From an uncultured bacterium (GTDB lineage Bacteria > Bacillota > Clostridia > Peptostreptococcales > Anaerovoracaceae): DNA of 64,000 nucleotides. Positions 8,855-16,380 of the stretch are shown here, piece by piece. The notes under the pieces are model-generated. The model did not search any database. It was not told the origin of the DNA and saw only the letters and a list, made by a program, of their open reading frames with translations. The stretch is from contig CAJMLH010000003.1 in the NCBI GenBank assembly GCA_905214195.1, forward strand, positions 1-64,000, read 5' to 3'. A program made the position numbers and the translations under genes. Positions within the stretch are counted from its first letter, which is position 1, and each line of letters begins with the position of its first letter.

Positions 8855-11800
8855 ATGGGATTATTGAAGCAGTGTGAGAAATGGCATGAGCAGGATGAGC
8901 ATAGAAAAATTATAGATGCATTGGAAGCTGTACCGGAAGAATTGCGTACAGCTGATATTGATATGGAATTGGCTCGTGCATATAATAACGAGGGAAATCC
9001 GGATACTCTTGAAGGACGGAATATGCTTAAGAAAGCTGTAAGGCTGATGCAAACCCACGAATCGGAACTGAGCGAAACTTATTCGTGGAATTTTCGCATG
9101 GGATATGCATATTTCTATTTAGACGAGGAGGGTCGGGCAATAGAATATTTTGAGAAAGCATTGGAGCTTCATCCCGGCGATGACCCTAAGCTTAATACGA
9201 GGCAGGAAATCGAGGATTTTATTGCATACTGTCATAAGTTTATTACATTGCCTCAATTTAAAAATAATTTTAGAGAACGAACTGCTGTGGCATGGGAAGC
9301 TTTTGCCAACAATGAAGAGAAGTTACGCATTATCATGGACGAGGACGAAAATCATGAGCGAGGAGCTGAAATAGTAGCCATGTGCGAGGACATTCTGGCA
9401 TTGGCATTTGAAGAGATAGCTTTTGAAATCGGGCTTAACGACTCAAAATATGAAATTATTCTTACTCCGGAGGGAAATCGTGTAAATCTCTTTCAACTTG
9501 TCTATTTCCAAAAACATGCTCCGGCTGAAGTTTTGAAACATTGGAATATTGTGGTCGGTCGGCAGCCTGCCGAAAATATAGGGATGCGTATTGATGACCT
9601 TGATATTGCAGGAGAGGATGTATGCGTTTGGCTGAAACAATCGGAAGAGAATAGATTTGAAATTTCAGCATATTGTGAAAAACTGCAAAAGTTACTTAAT
9701 GAAGACATTAACCGTGTTTGGTGGATTCTGACCACCCTTACCGACCAGATTCTCGGCGAGATTCCTCACATGTGGCTGATAGATGCTTTTGATGTGCTTG
9801 ATGCTCCAAAGGAAGAAGAATTTATTCTTTTGTCCGATTTGCCGGATGAATTAAGAGTTAGAGGGGCGGAGCTTTCCATTGACCCCGAATCATATCTTGA
9901 AAGCTATACAGCCTATGAGCTTAAGCCAATTGAAGACACTGATGCTGACTTAAGACTTGATACTGTTGTCGGGTCGACAGCCTGTGTGCCTTTGATAAAC
10001 GAATATCTGTGCGGCGAAAATGAGTATATGAACGAGCTTCACAGTGAGGGAGCTGTGGGAGGTTTTTTCTGTTATCCTTTGGACGGATTTGACGGAGAGA
10101 ACAGAAGTCAGCAGATTTTCGATTTCAGAGATAAATTGGAAGAGAGACTTACAAATGATGATGCATTGGAAGCACTTACATTTATCGGAGGGGCTACCGG
10201 GCTTTATTACGGTTATGTGGACTTCATAGCATGGGATTTGGAAAAAGCCTTAAACATTGGTAAAGAATTTTTTGACGACACCGATTTAGAATGGGCAGGC
10301 TTTCATGTATTCCGCCGTGATGCGGGGACAGTATTCCTAAAAGGCCGAGGCAAAACAGATGCAGGTGAGAACAGTGCATTATCGGATTCATCATTAAATA
10401 TACATGAGGAAACAGGCTCGCTGCTTTCCCGGGAAGATATAGAAATACTGGACTCATTTGATGAGGGTATATCGGGATATTTCGGGAAAATGCTTCGCTG
10501 GATTGAAGATTTTGTGGAAAACGGTGTAAAGGAAGGAAGATTCACAGAAGAACAGGCACGCCGTGACCTTAAGATTGCTTTATGGTATGCATTTGCATGC
10601 AACAATCTTGATGAATATTACTATTACTATAAAGCAGCTCAATGGATGCCGGCATCTGAAGAAAATGCCAAAGGCTGTGCAGTGTGGTATTATAGATATT
10701 CGGTGGCGCTGATGTACTGTGGCAGGCTGAATGAGGCTCTTGAATATGCCGTAAAAGGTGCGAAAGAAGAACCGGATTATCCGTGGGTATGGCTTCAGGT
10801 CGGAAAACTTCTCAGTCATTTTGGCGATAAGAGCGGAGCTATAGAAGCATGTGAACACGGCCTTGCACTTGAACCGGGAGACTACGAGTTTCTCACCCTT
10901 AAGAGAGAAATTGAAGCAGGGGATACATTGGAACAAATGGAGTATCACTGGATTAACCCGGAGGCTGATCAAGCATTGCAGCAAGGACTTGATGAAGATG
11001 CAGATGATAAACTGAGATCAATTTCTTGTATAAGAGTTGATGATGAGGGACTGGACAGATTTTGGGAGATTTTCGGACAGAATTCAGATAACTACATCAA
11101 GGATGACCCTTACTGCCACTTTCGTTATATGATTAGGGAACAGTGGGTGGAACTTGTATTCAGAATGAACGAAGCCGGAATGTCCAAGTTAAAAACCGAG
11201 TGGCTTGAAAAAATCAACACAAGGCTCATGGACGGAAGCCTATTGGTATATGATGTGTCTGAGGATTTATTCGGAATTCTTGACACTGTCATGATAAACC
11301 TTGATTGCAGTACTGAGCTTATATACAAGCTACCGGAGGATGATCGCTATTTCAGAATCTTCCTTAATCCGGACGGAACGATAAACGAGGATGCTCACCG
11401 AATGGAGGCAGACACAGCAGCAGGTGAACAGGAGAGTTCAGAGAATAAGGGTGTTTTTGTAGGCTTTGTTCTCTTGTCTGAGGCAGAATGGGACAAGGAA
11501 CAGTTCATAAGAGACTTAAAAGACAAATGGAATATAACGGCAGAAGAGGATGATGACGAAGAAAAGCGTGAAGACTCTCTTATCTTTGAAACAGGTAATA
11601 TGATGGCAGCTGCAAGTTTGATACCTGCACCTGTGCCGGACGGCGAAGCGGAAATAAATGCCGAGAACAATTATATGTGGCCGGATGCTGTAGAAACGGC
11701 AAAGAATCACAAAGCTCATATTATAGTTGCAGTATTAAGCCAAGGCGAAGAAGATTTGATTGAACGAGGTAAACTGTATGCTAAATTGATGGCTGCATGT

Positions 11801-12253
11801 TGCCGCCAAAAGTATGCAACAGGTATTTATACAAGCGGGGTAGTTTTTGAACCGCATTTTTATGAAGATTTTGCGGATGTGATGAAGACAGGAGATCTTC
11901 CTTTGTATAATTGGATTTGGTTTGGCCTTTATACAGGCGAAAGAGGTATGTGTGCTTATACATACGGTATGGATTTATTCGGTAAGGAAGAAATGGAAGT
12001 GCTAAATGCCGATGCTGAACCGAAAGAACTGTATGATTTCTTATCAGGCATAGCAGCATATGTGTTAGAATATGATGCTGAGCTTAAGTCGGGTGAGACT
12101 GTAGGTTTTTCTGCAACCGATAAGCATAGTATAATTCGCAGCGAGGGTGTGGCGCTGCCGGGAATGACTCTCAAAATTTCATATGAGCCGGCAGAAAGCA
12201 ATTCGGAAAATACGAAAGGAAATAAAGATTTTTCAACAGGATTGGTAAATTGA
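8855..12253 (+). CDS. Large TPR protein with DUF4261-like C-terminus
   Basis: A soluble 1132-residue protein with no signal peptide or membrane helix. TPR-like helical repeats occur near residues 10-115 (for example GYAYFYLDEEGRAIEYFEKALELHPGD) and again at about 610-690 (VALMYCGRLNEALEYAVKGA). Two similar globular segments follow the TPR blocks (about 170-330 and 740-850), so the protein looks internally duplicated. The end (about 860-1120; LIPAPVPDGEAE, then MWPDAVETAKNHKAHIIV) resembles DUF4261. I chose the ATG behind GGAGGAG; a TTG 18 nt upstream is in frame. The function is unknown. The following GNAT gene overlaps its stop. Confidence 0.75.
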   Translation: MGLLKQCEKWHEQDEHRKIIDALEAVPEELRTADIDMELARAYNNEGNPDTLEGRNMLKKAVRLMQTHESELSETYSWNFRMGYAYFYLDEEGRAIEYFEKALELHPGDDPKLNTRQEIEDFIAYCHKFITLPQFKNNFRERTAVAWEAFANNEEKLRIIMDEDENHERGAEIVAMCEDILALAFEEIAFEIGLNDSKYEIILTPEGNRVNLFQLVYFQKHAPAEVLKHWNIVVGRQPAENIGMRIDDLDIAGEDVCVWLKQSEENRFEISAYCEKLQKLLNEDINRVWWILTTLTDQILGEIPHMWLIDAFDVLDAPKEEEFILLSDLPDELRVRGAELSIDPESYLESYTAYELKPIEDTDADLRLDTVVGSTACVPLINEYLCGENEYMNELHSEGAVGGFFCYPLDGFDGENRSQQIFDFRDKLEERLTNDDALEALTFIGGATGLYYGYVDFIAWDLEKALNIGKEFFDDTDLEWAGFHVFRRDAGTVFLKGRGKTDAGENSALSDSSLNIHEETGSLLSREDIEILDSFDEGISGYFGKMLRWIEDFVENGVKEGRFTEEQARRDLKIALWYAFACNNLDEYYYYYKAAQWMPASEENAKGCAVWYYRYSVALMYCGRLNEALEYAVKGAKEEPDYPWVWLQVGKLLSHFGDKSGAIEACEHGLALEPGDYEFLTLKREIEAGDTLEQMEYHWINPEADQALQQGLDEDADDKLRSISCIRVDDEGLDRFWEIFGQNSDNYIKDDPYCHFRYMIREQWVELVFRMNEAGMSKLKTEWLEKINTRLMDGSLLVYDVSEDLFGILDTVMINLDCSTELIYKLPEDDRYFRIFLNPDGTINEDAHRMEADTAAGEQESSENKGVFVGFVLLSEAEWDKEQFIRDLKDKWNITAEEDDDEEKREDSLIFETGNMMAAASLIPAPVPDGEAEINAENNYMWPDAVETAKNHKAHIIVAVLSQGEEDLIERGKLYAKLMAACCRQKYATGIYTSGVVFEPHFYEDFADVMKTGDLPLYNWIWFGLYTGERGMCAYTYGMDLFGKEEMEVLNADAEPKELYDFLSGIAAYVLEYDAELKSGETVGFSATDKHSIIRSEGVALPGMTLKISYEPAESNSENTKGNKDFSTGLVN

Positions 12254-12699
12254 AAATTACAGAAGTTAAGGAAGAAAAACTGAAATATTTAAAGCTGTTG
12301 TTATTGGCAGATGAACAGAAAGACATGGTGGAAAAATACCTTGAAAGAGGTGTTATGTATGTTCTTGATGATAACGGGATAAAAGGTGAATGTGTTGTAA
12401 CAGATGAGGGAAACGGAATTCTTGAAATTAAGAATATTGCCGTTGATGAGATGTATCAGCGGAAAGGGTACGGAAAGATGCTGATTGATTTTGTTATTGA
12501 TAAGTATCAAAACCGCTACCGCATACTGCAAGTGGGTACGGGAGACAGTCCTTTGACAATCCCCTTTTACGAAAATTGCGGTTTTGTAAGAAGCCATAGC
12601 ATAAAGAATTTTTTTACAGATAATTATGACAAACCGATATACGAGGCAGGTATTAAGCTGATAGATATGATTTATCTGCAAAGACCTATGCGTTTATAA
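12250..12699 (+). CDS. GNAT-family N-acetyltransferase
   Basis: A 149-residue acetyltransferase with the acetyl-CoA loop pattern V-x4-Q-x-K-G-x-G (QRKGYGKML, about 73-81) after the strand LEIKNIAV and the typical PFYENCGF near the end. It starts with TTG inside the stop of the TPR gene (ATTGA overlap), so the two are probably translationally coupled. The substrate cannot be inferred. The alternative start, an ATG 69 nt inside, would remove the first strand. Confidence 0.82.
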   Translation: MKITEVKEEKLKYLKLLLLADEQKDMVEKYLERGVMYVLDDNGIKGECVVTDEGNGILEIKNIAVDEMYQRKGYGKMLIDFVIDKYQNRYRILQVGTGDSPLTIPFYENCGFVRSHSIKNFFTDNYDKPIYEAGIKLIDMIYLQRPMRL

Positions 12700-12750
12700 G
12701 GGTTCTTGTATTAAGGTTGAAATAAAATCAAATTGACAGAGGGGTAGGGA

Positions 12751-13281
12751 ATGAGAAAAGTTACTTTATTTATTGCGATGAGCCTTGACGGTTATATTGC
12801 AGATAATAATGGAAAAGTCGATTGGATACAGGGACACGGAGATGATACTGAAAATGCAGATTCATATTCTGAATTTATAAAGGAAATCGACACAGTAATA
12901 ATGGGGTGGAATACTTACAATCAGATTGTTACAGAACTTTCACCTGATGAATGGGTATATGATGAACTTGAATCTTATGTAGTCACCCATAGGAAAGGTT
13001 CTTCATCAAAAAACATTACTTTTACAGACAAATCTCCGGTAGAATTAACAAAAATGCTTAAGCATAAAGAGGGAAAAGGCATTTGGATATGCGGGGGTGC
13101 AAACCTTATTCACCAACTGATAAATGCACAGATAATAGACAGATATTATATTACTGTGATACCTACTGTTTTAGGCGGAGGAATTAAACTTTTTGAAAAT
13201 ATAAATCATGAAATCAAACTGAGATTGACAGACACACATTCATATAACGGAATGGTGGATTTGATTTATATAAATCGGTAA
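12751..13281 (+). CDS. Dihydrofolate reductase family protein (RibD C-terminal type)
   Basis: A 176-residue NADPH-dependent reductase-like protein. It begins MRKVTLFIAMSLDGYIA, the signature start of the RibD-C/YyaP group, and contains IMGWNTYNQ and IWICGGANLI, the strand-loop pieces that bind NADPH, with VIPTVLGGGI near the end. These stand-alone members are usually of unknown substrate and rarely supply the cell's main folate reductase. GAGGGGTAGGG precedes the ATG. Confidence 0.85.
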   Translation: MRKVTLFIAMSLDGYIADNNGKVDWIQGHGDDTENADSYSEFIKEIDTVIMGWNTYNQIVTELSPDEWVYDELESYVVTHRKGSSSKNITFTDKSPVELTKMLKHKEGKGIWICGGANLIHQLINAQIIDRYYITVIPTVLGGGIKLFENINHEIKLRLTDTHSYNGMVDLIYINR

Positions 13282-13302
13282 ATTTTATTGTTGAATGATG
13301 AT

Positions 13303-13317
13303 CCCCCCCTTTTTTTT
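13303..13317 (+). repeat. C7-T8 homopolymer tract in a 5' leader
   Basis: Seven C followed by eight T, 32 nt before the Nudix start. Such mononucleotide runs slip easily. No promoter box flanks it closely, so an effect on expression is speculative. Confidence 0.6.
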
Positions 13318-13348
13318 CATAATTTACAATAGGAAAGAGGCACCAACT

Positions 13349-13927
13349 ATGAGCAGATACAGAGACTTAATAAAACAGATAGAGGATTATTCGCCTTTCA
13401 ATGAACAGGAGAAAGCAGATAAAAAGGAAATACTGAATTATCTTAAAAGCAAGAGCGAGTGTCTTACAAGGCAGAACAAGAATGCTCATATAACTACTTC
13501 CGGATGGATTGTCAATCAAAGCAGAACTAAAGTTCTGATGGCGTATCATAACATTTATAATTCGTGGGCGTGGCTTGGCGGCCATGCAGACGGGAATCCG
13601 GACTTAAAACATGTTGTTTTGAAAGAAATAGAAGAAGAGTCGGGACTTAAAACGGCGAAGTTTTTATGTGATGATATTTTCTCAATTGAAATATTAGGTG
13701 TTTCGGGTCATGAAAAGCGTGGCGAATATGTTTCTTCACATCTCCACTTTAATATTACTTTTCTGCTTGAAGCAGACGAAAATGAGCCTGTTCGCATCAA
13801 AGCAGATGAAAACAGTCAAGTAGGCTGGATAGATATACATGATATAAAAAATAAATCTACAGAAAGTTGGTTTGTAGAGCGAATATATTCCAAGCTGTGT
13901 GAAAAATTAAATGTTAAAGGATATTGA
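13349..13927 (+). CDS. Nudix hydrolase
   Basis: A 192-residue Nudix protein. The Nudix box is GGHADGNPDLKHVVLKEIEE with ESGL following (about 79-102). The core EExG metal ligands are present, but the box is non-canonical: K replaces the usual R before E, and the first box glutamate is P or D. It probably hydrolyses a nucleoside-diphosphate-linked substrate, identity unknown. I use the ATG behind AAAGAGG; the frame is open upstream to 13295 but that stretch crosses a C7-T8 tract. Confidence 0.85.
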   Translation: MSRYRDLIKQIEDYSPFNEQEKADKKEILNYLKSKSECLTRQNKNAHITTSGWIVNQSRTKVLMAYHNIYNSWAWLGGHADGNPDLKHVVLKEIEEESGLKTAKFLCDDIFSIEILGVSGHEKRGEYVSSHLHFNITFLLEADENEPVRIKADENSQVGWIDIHDIKNKSTESWFVERIYSKLCEKLNVKGY

Positions 13928-13933
13928 AAATTT

Positions 13934-13974
13934 GTGATAACATCACGGAAAATGATATCCGGTTAATGTATATT
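13934..13974 (+). promoter_or_regulatory. GTGA-N5-TCAC site 1 with -10 box
   Basis: The palindrome GTGATAACATCAC (13934-13946, centre 13940) is followed by TATATT at 13969, 29 nt from centre to first base. The position fits an activator covering the -35 region. It serves the dehydrogenase remnant at 14007. Sites 2 and 3 have the same geometry. Confidence 0.55.
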
Positions 13975-14006
13975 TAAGACACATTAAAGCACAGGAGGTG
14001 TTCAAT

Positions 14007-14145
14007 ATGAGACTTAAGGGAAAGGTTACGGTAATTACAGGAGGCGCCTGAGGATATAGCCAATGCTTTTGTATTTCTTGCTTCCGATGAGGCATCTTAC
14101 ATTACAGGTGTGGTACTGAGTGTTGACGGAATGGCAAGAACTTAA
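14007..14145 (+). pseudogene. Short-chain dehydrogenase remnant (internal deletion)
   Basis: Behind an intact AGGAGGTG site and ATG the reading starts [14 protein letters not shown], the beginning of a classical SDR Rossmann fold up to the first half of the TGxxxGxG cofactor motif, and stops at TGA (14049). One frame over and directly abutting, [20 protein letters not shown] then [12 protein letters not shown] (14047-14145) is the canonical SDR C-terminus. About 190 central residues, including the catalytic Tyr-x3-Lys, are missing. The product cannot be functional. The promoter site upstream is still intact, so the deletion may be recent, or may be an assembly error. Confidence 0.85.
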
Positions 14146-14185
14146 GACAGAATGTAAAAAAGAGCGAAAATGTTTTAGGCGAATA

Positions 14186-14226
14186 GTGATTTAATCACAG
14201 AAGAGTCTGAATCGTTAGGATATAAT
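14186..14226 (+). promoter_or_regulatory. GTGA-N5-TCAC site 2 with -10 box (thioredoxin)
   Basis: GTGATTTAATCAC (14186-14198, centre 14192) stands 29 nt before a perfect TATAAT (14221-14226). No -35 match is present, which fits activator dependence. It drives the thioredoxin gene at 14260. Confidence 0.6.
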
Positions 14227-14259
14227 AAGACCATAAAAGAAAACAAGGAGGAAAATGAT

Positions 14260-14565
14260 ATGTCAGTTGTAAATATAAATATGGATAATTTTAGTAAAGA
14301 GGTATTAAATTCGGATAAACCTGTACTGCTTGATTTTTGGGCTTCGTGGTGCGGACCGTGCCGCATGGTGGGACCTGTTTTAGATGAAATTGCAGCAGAA
14401 CATTCAGACATAAAGGTTTGCAAAGTAAATGTCGATGAGCAGAAAGAACTTGCAAGACAGTTTGGAATAATGAGCATACCTACTTTAGTAGTTATGAGAG
14501 ATGGCAAGGTCGTTAAGCAGGCAACAGGTGCAAGACCTAAGAATGCAATTCTTGAAATGATATGA
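14260..14565 (+). CDS. trxA: Thioredoxin
   Basis: A 101-residue cytoplasmic thioredoxin that reduces disulfides in target proteins. The active site is WCGPC (C31, C34) and the cis-proline loop is SIPT (P74). Length and motif order are those of ordinary TrxA, although C-terminal helix 4 is slightly short. AAGGAGG precedes the start. It is transcribed alone, between its own promoter and a terminator, with no thioredoxin reductase in the window. Confidence 0.95.
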   Translation: MSVVNINMDNFSKEVLNSDKPVLLDFWASWCGPCRMVGPVLDEIAAEHSDIKVCKVNVDEQKELARQFGIMSIPTLVVMRDGKVVKQATGARPKNAILEMI

Positions 14566-14575
14566 TAAGCTGTAT

Positions 14576-14610
14576 AAAGTCCCGAAACCTTATGGTTTTC
14601 GGGGCTTTGT
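14576..14610 (+). terminator. Terminator after thioredoxin
   Basis: AAAGTCCCGAAACC pairs with GGTTTTCGGGGCTTT around a TTAT loop, with one bulged T. The U tract is short. Confidence 0.6.
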
Positions 14611-14644
14611 CATTAAAGAGATGAATTGATGAAATAATTAAAAG

Positions 14645-14685
14645 GTGATTATGTCACAGAAATTATCGGATTGAGGTGATAACAT
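14645..14685 (+). promoter_or_regulatory. GTGA-N5-TCAC site 3 with -10 box (ferredoxin)
   Basis: GTGATTATGTCAC (14645-14657, centre 14651) is followed 29 nt later by TAACAT (14680-14685), a 4/6 match to a -10 box. TATATA at 14685 is an alternative. It lies 55 nt before the ferredoxin start. Confidence 0.5.
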
Positions 14686-14712
14686 ATATAAAGAAGATTT
14701 AGAGGAGAGTAT

Positions 14713-14919
14713 ATGAATATGACAAGAAAACAGCGAAAAGCAGCAGTAGACAGCAGCTGCGTCGCATGTGGATGCTGCGTAAAGGTTTGCCCTAAAAATG
14801 CCATTGAAATTTTAAAAGGAATAAAAGCATATATCGACGAGGAAAAATGTGTAGGCTGCGGCAGGTGTGCAAAAGAATGCCCTGCAAGTGTAATAAGTAT
14901 AGAGGAGGTCACAGCATGA
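14713..14919 (+). CDS. 2[4Fe-4S] ferredoxin
   Basis: A 68-residue electron carrier with two complete Cx2Cx2Cx3CP clusters: C16, C19, C22, C26 and C46, C49, C52, C56. An extra cysteine (C21) sits inside the first motif. GAGGAG precedes the ATG; a second ATG two codons in is also possible. The stop overlaps the next start (ATGA), so it is co-translated with the NapH-like membrane protein, for which it may supply the missing ferredoxin domain (inference). Confidence 0.92.
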   Translation: MNMTRKQRKAAVDSSCVACGCCVKVCPKNAIEILKGIKAYIDEEKCVGCGRCAKECPASVISIEEVTA

Positions 14920-15506
14920 AAAAAAGATGGTATGATTATCTTTGGATACTTTCTCTTTTGTATCTTCTCTTGGGATTTTTCAATATATTATTTGCATGGC
15001 TTGGTTTGATATGCTTCTTTGTTCCGTTACTTATTTCAATAATAAAAGGCACAAAATCTTATTGCAATAAGTATTGCGGAAGAGGTCAGCTGTTTTCCTT
15101 GCTTGGAGGACGGTTTGGACTTTCTGCAAAGAAAGATATACCTAAGTTTATGAAAAACAAAGTTTTCAGATATGGATTTTTGATATTCTTTTTTTCAATG
15201 TTTTTTGTAATGCTGTGGAACACATATCTTGTTTTTGCTGAAGCAAATGACTTGAAACAAGTTGTTACACTGCTGTGGACTTTTAAGGTTCCTTGGCATT
15301 GGTCATATTACGGAACTGTCTTTCATGAGGGAGTCGCTCAATTCGCATTTGGATTTTACAGTATTATGCTGACATCGACAATACTTGGACTTATCACCAT
15401 GGTGCTGTTTAAACCACGCAGCTGGTGCGTATATTGTCCTATGGGAACCATGACCCAGTTAATATGCAAAGTTAAGTCGGGGAAAAACCCTGAGATTCTA
15501 AAATAA
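14916..15506 (+). CDS. NapH/CcoG-like polytopic membrane protein with Cys-pair motifs
   Basis: A 196-residue membrane protein with about four to five helices (first at 8-44). YCNKYCGRGQ follows the first helical pair and WCVYCPMGTMTQ the last. The paired CxxxC/CxxCP motifs after helices are the mark of the NapH/NosR/CcoG polyferredoxin membrane core, but the C-terminal ferredoxin domains of that family are absent. The ferredoxin encoded just upstream could do that job. GAGGAGG precedes the start, and the frame upstream of 14916 is not used. Probable role: electron transfer at the membrane. Confidence 0.75.
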   Translation: MKKRWYDYLWILSLLYLLLGFFNILFAWLGLICFFVPLLISIIKGTKSYCNKYCGRGQLFSLLGGRFGLSAKKDIPKFMKNKVFRYGFLIFFFSMFFVMLWNTYLVFAEANDLKQVVTLLWTFKVPWHWSYYGTVFHEGVAQFAFGFYSIMLTSTILGLITMVLFKPRSWCVYCPMGTMTQLICKVKSGKNPEILK

Positions 15507-15554
15507 ACAGTCAAAAAAACAGTCTTGCATTATTAAATTATATTGTGCCGGGCC

Positions 15555-15610
15555 GTTATTGACATATGCCGAAAAAAGTTATTGACATATGACGGAAACA
15601 AGCGTATATT
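15555..15610 (+). promoter_or_regulatory. Promoter with tandem TTGACATATG repeats
   Basis: GTTATTGACATATG occurs at 15555-15568 and again at 15578-15591, 23 nt apart. The second copy supplies a perfect -35 (TTGACA 15582-15587), 17 nt from TATATT (15605-15610). The repeat holds the palindrome CATATG and covers the -35, so it looks like a tandem operator for the DUF134-led operon. The first copy also provides a TTGACA. Confidence 0.7.
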
Positions 15611-15657
15611 ATAAATTACAGAGAGAAAGAATTATCGTATATGAGAGGTGAAAAGTT

Positions 15658-16380
15658 TTGCCAAGACCTAAGAAATGCAGAAAGGTATGTCAAATGCCGC
15701 ATATCAAAGAGTTCAAGCCTGACGGAATGAATTCGGAAGAAGCTGCCGTTATCCTTACGGTAGACGAATATGAGTCGATTCGCCTTATTGATAAAGAAGG
15801 GTTTTCTCAGGAAGAATGCAGCAGCTATATGCAGGTGGCGAGGACAACGGTTCAATCCATATACAATTCTGCCAGAAAAAAACTGGCGGACGCATTAGTA
15901 GACGGTCTCGCCTTGAAAATCGAGGGAGGCGACTACAGGCTGTGCGACGGAGATGAAGAATACTGCGAATGTGGAGGATGCAGAAAACATCGTCATATTT
16001 GCAGACAAAAAAATATTAAGGAGAGTGGAGTTATGAAAATTGCTGTTCCTTTAGATGAAAACAAGCAGGATGTTTGCATAGTTCTTGCTCGTGCCCCTTA
16101 CTTCCTTTTTAGTGAGAACGGAAAGGATACGATAGTAGAAAACCCTGCGGCAGAGGCTCAGGGAGGAGCAGGAATACAGGCAGCTCAGTTTCTTGTAGAC
16201 AGTGGTGCAGATATTCTTATTACAGTTAGATGCGGACAGAATGCAGCTGATGTGTTCAAAGAAGCAGGAATGAAAATTTACAAATCCGTAAACAAAGCCG
16301 CTGCGGATGATTTGGCCGATTTGGATAATGGAAAGCTTGAGCTTCTTACCAAGTTCCACGGCGGTTTTCACGGAGCATAA
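15658..16380 (+). CDS. DUF134 DNA-binding domain fused to NifX/NifB-type domain
   Basis: A 240-residue fusion. Residues 1-100 are DUF134 (start MPRPKKCRKVC, helix-turn-helix at about 50-75, SQEECSSYMQVARTTVQSIY). A cysteine-rich hinge follows (YCECGGCRKHRHIC, 102-115). Residues 126-240 are a dinitrogenase Fe-Mo cofactor biosynthesis (NifX) fold. The start is TTG behind GAGAGGTG. An in-frame ATG at 16033 has its own GGAGAGTGGAG, so the NifX part may also be made alone. It heads an operon with two MinD-type ATPases. Likely a regulator that senses a metal or redox state through the hinge or NifX part (inference). Confidence 0.85.
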   Translation: MPRPKKCRKVCQMPHIKEFKPDGMNSEEAAVILTVDEYESIRLIDKEGFSQEECSSYMQVARTTVQSIYNSARKKLADALVDGLALKIEGGDYRLCDGDEEYCECGGCRKHRHICRQKNIKESGVMKIAVPLDENKQDVCIVLARAPYFLFSENGKDTIVENPAAEAQGGAGIQAAQFLVDSGADILITVRCGQNAADVFKEAGMKIYKSVNKAAADDLADLDNGKLELLTKFHGGFHGA

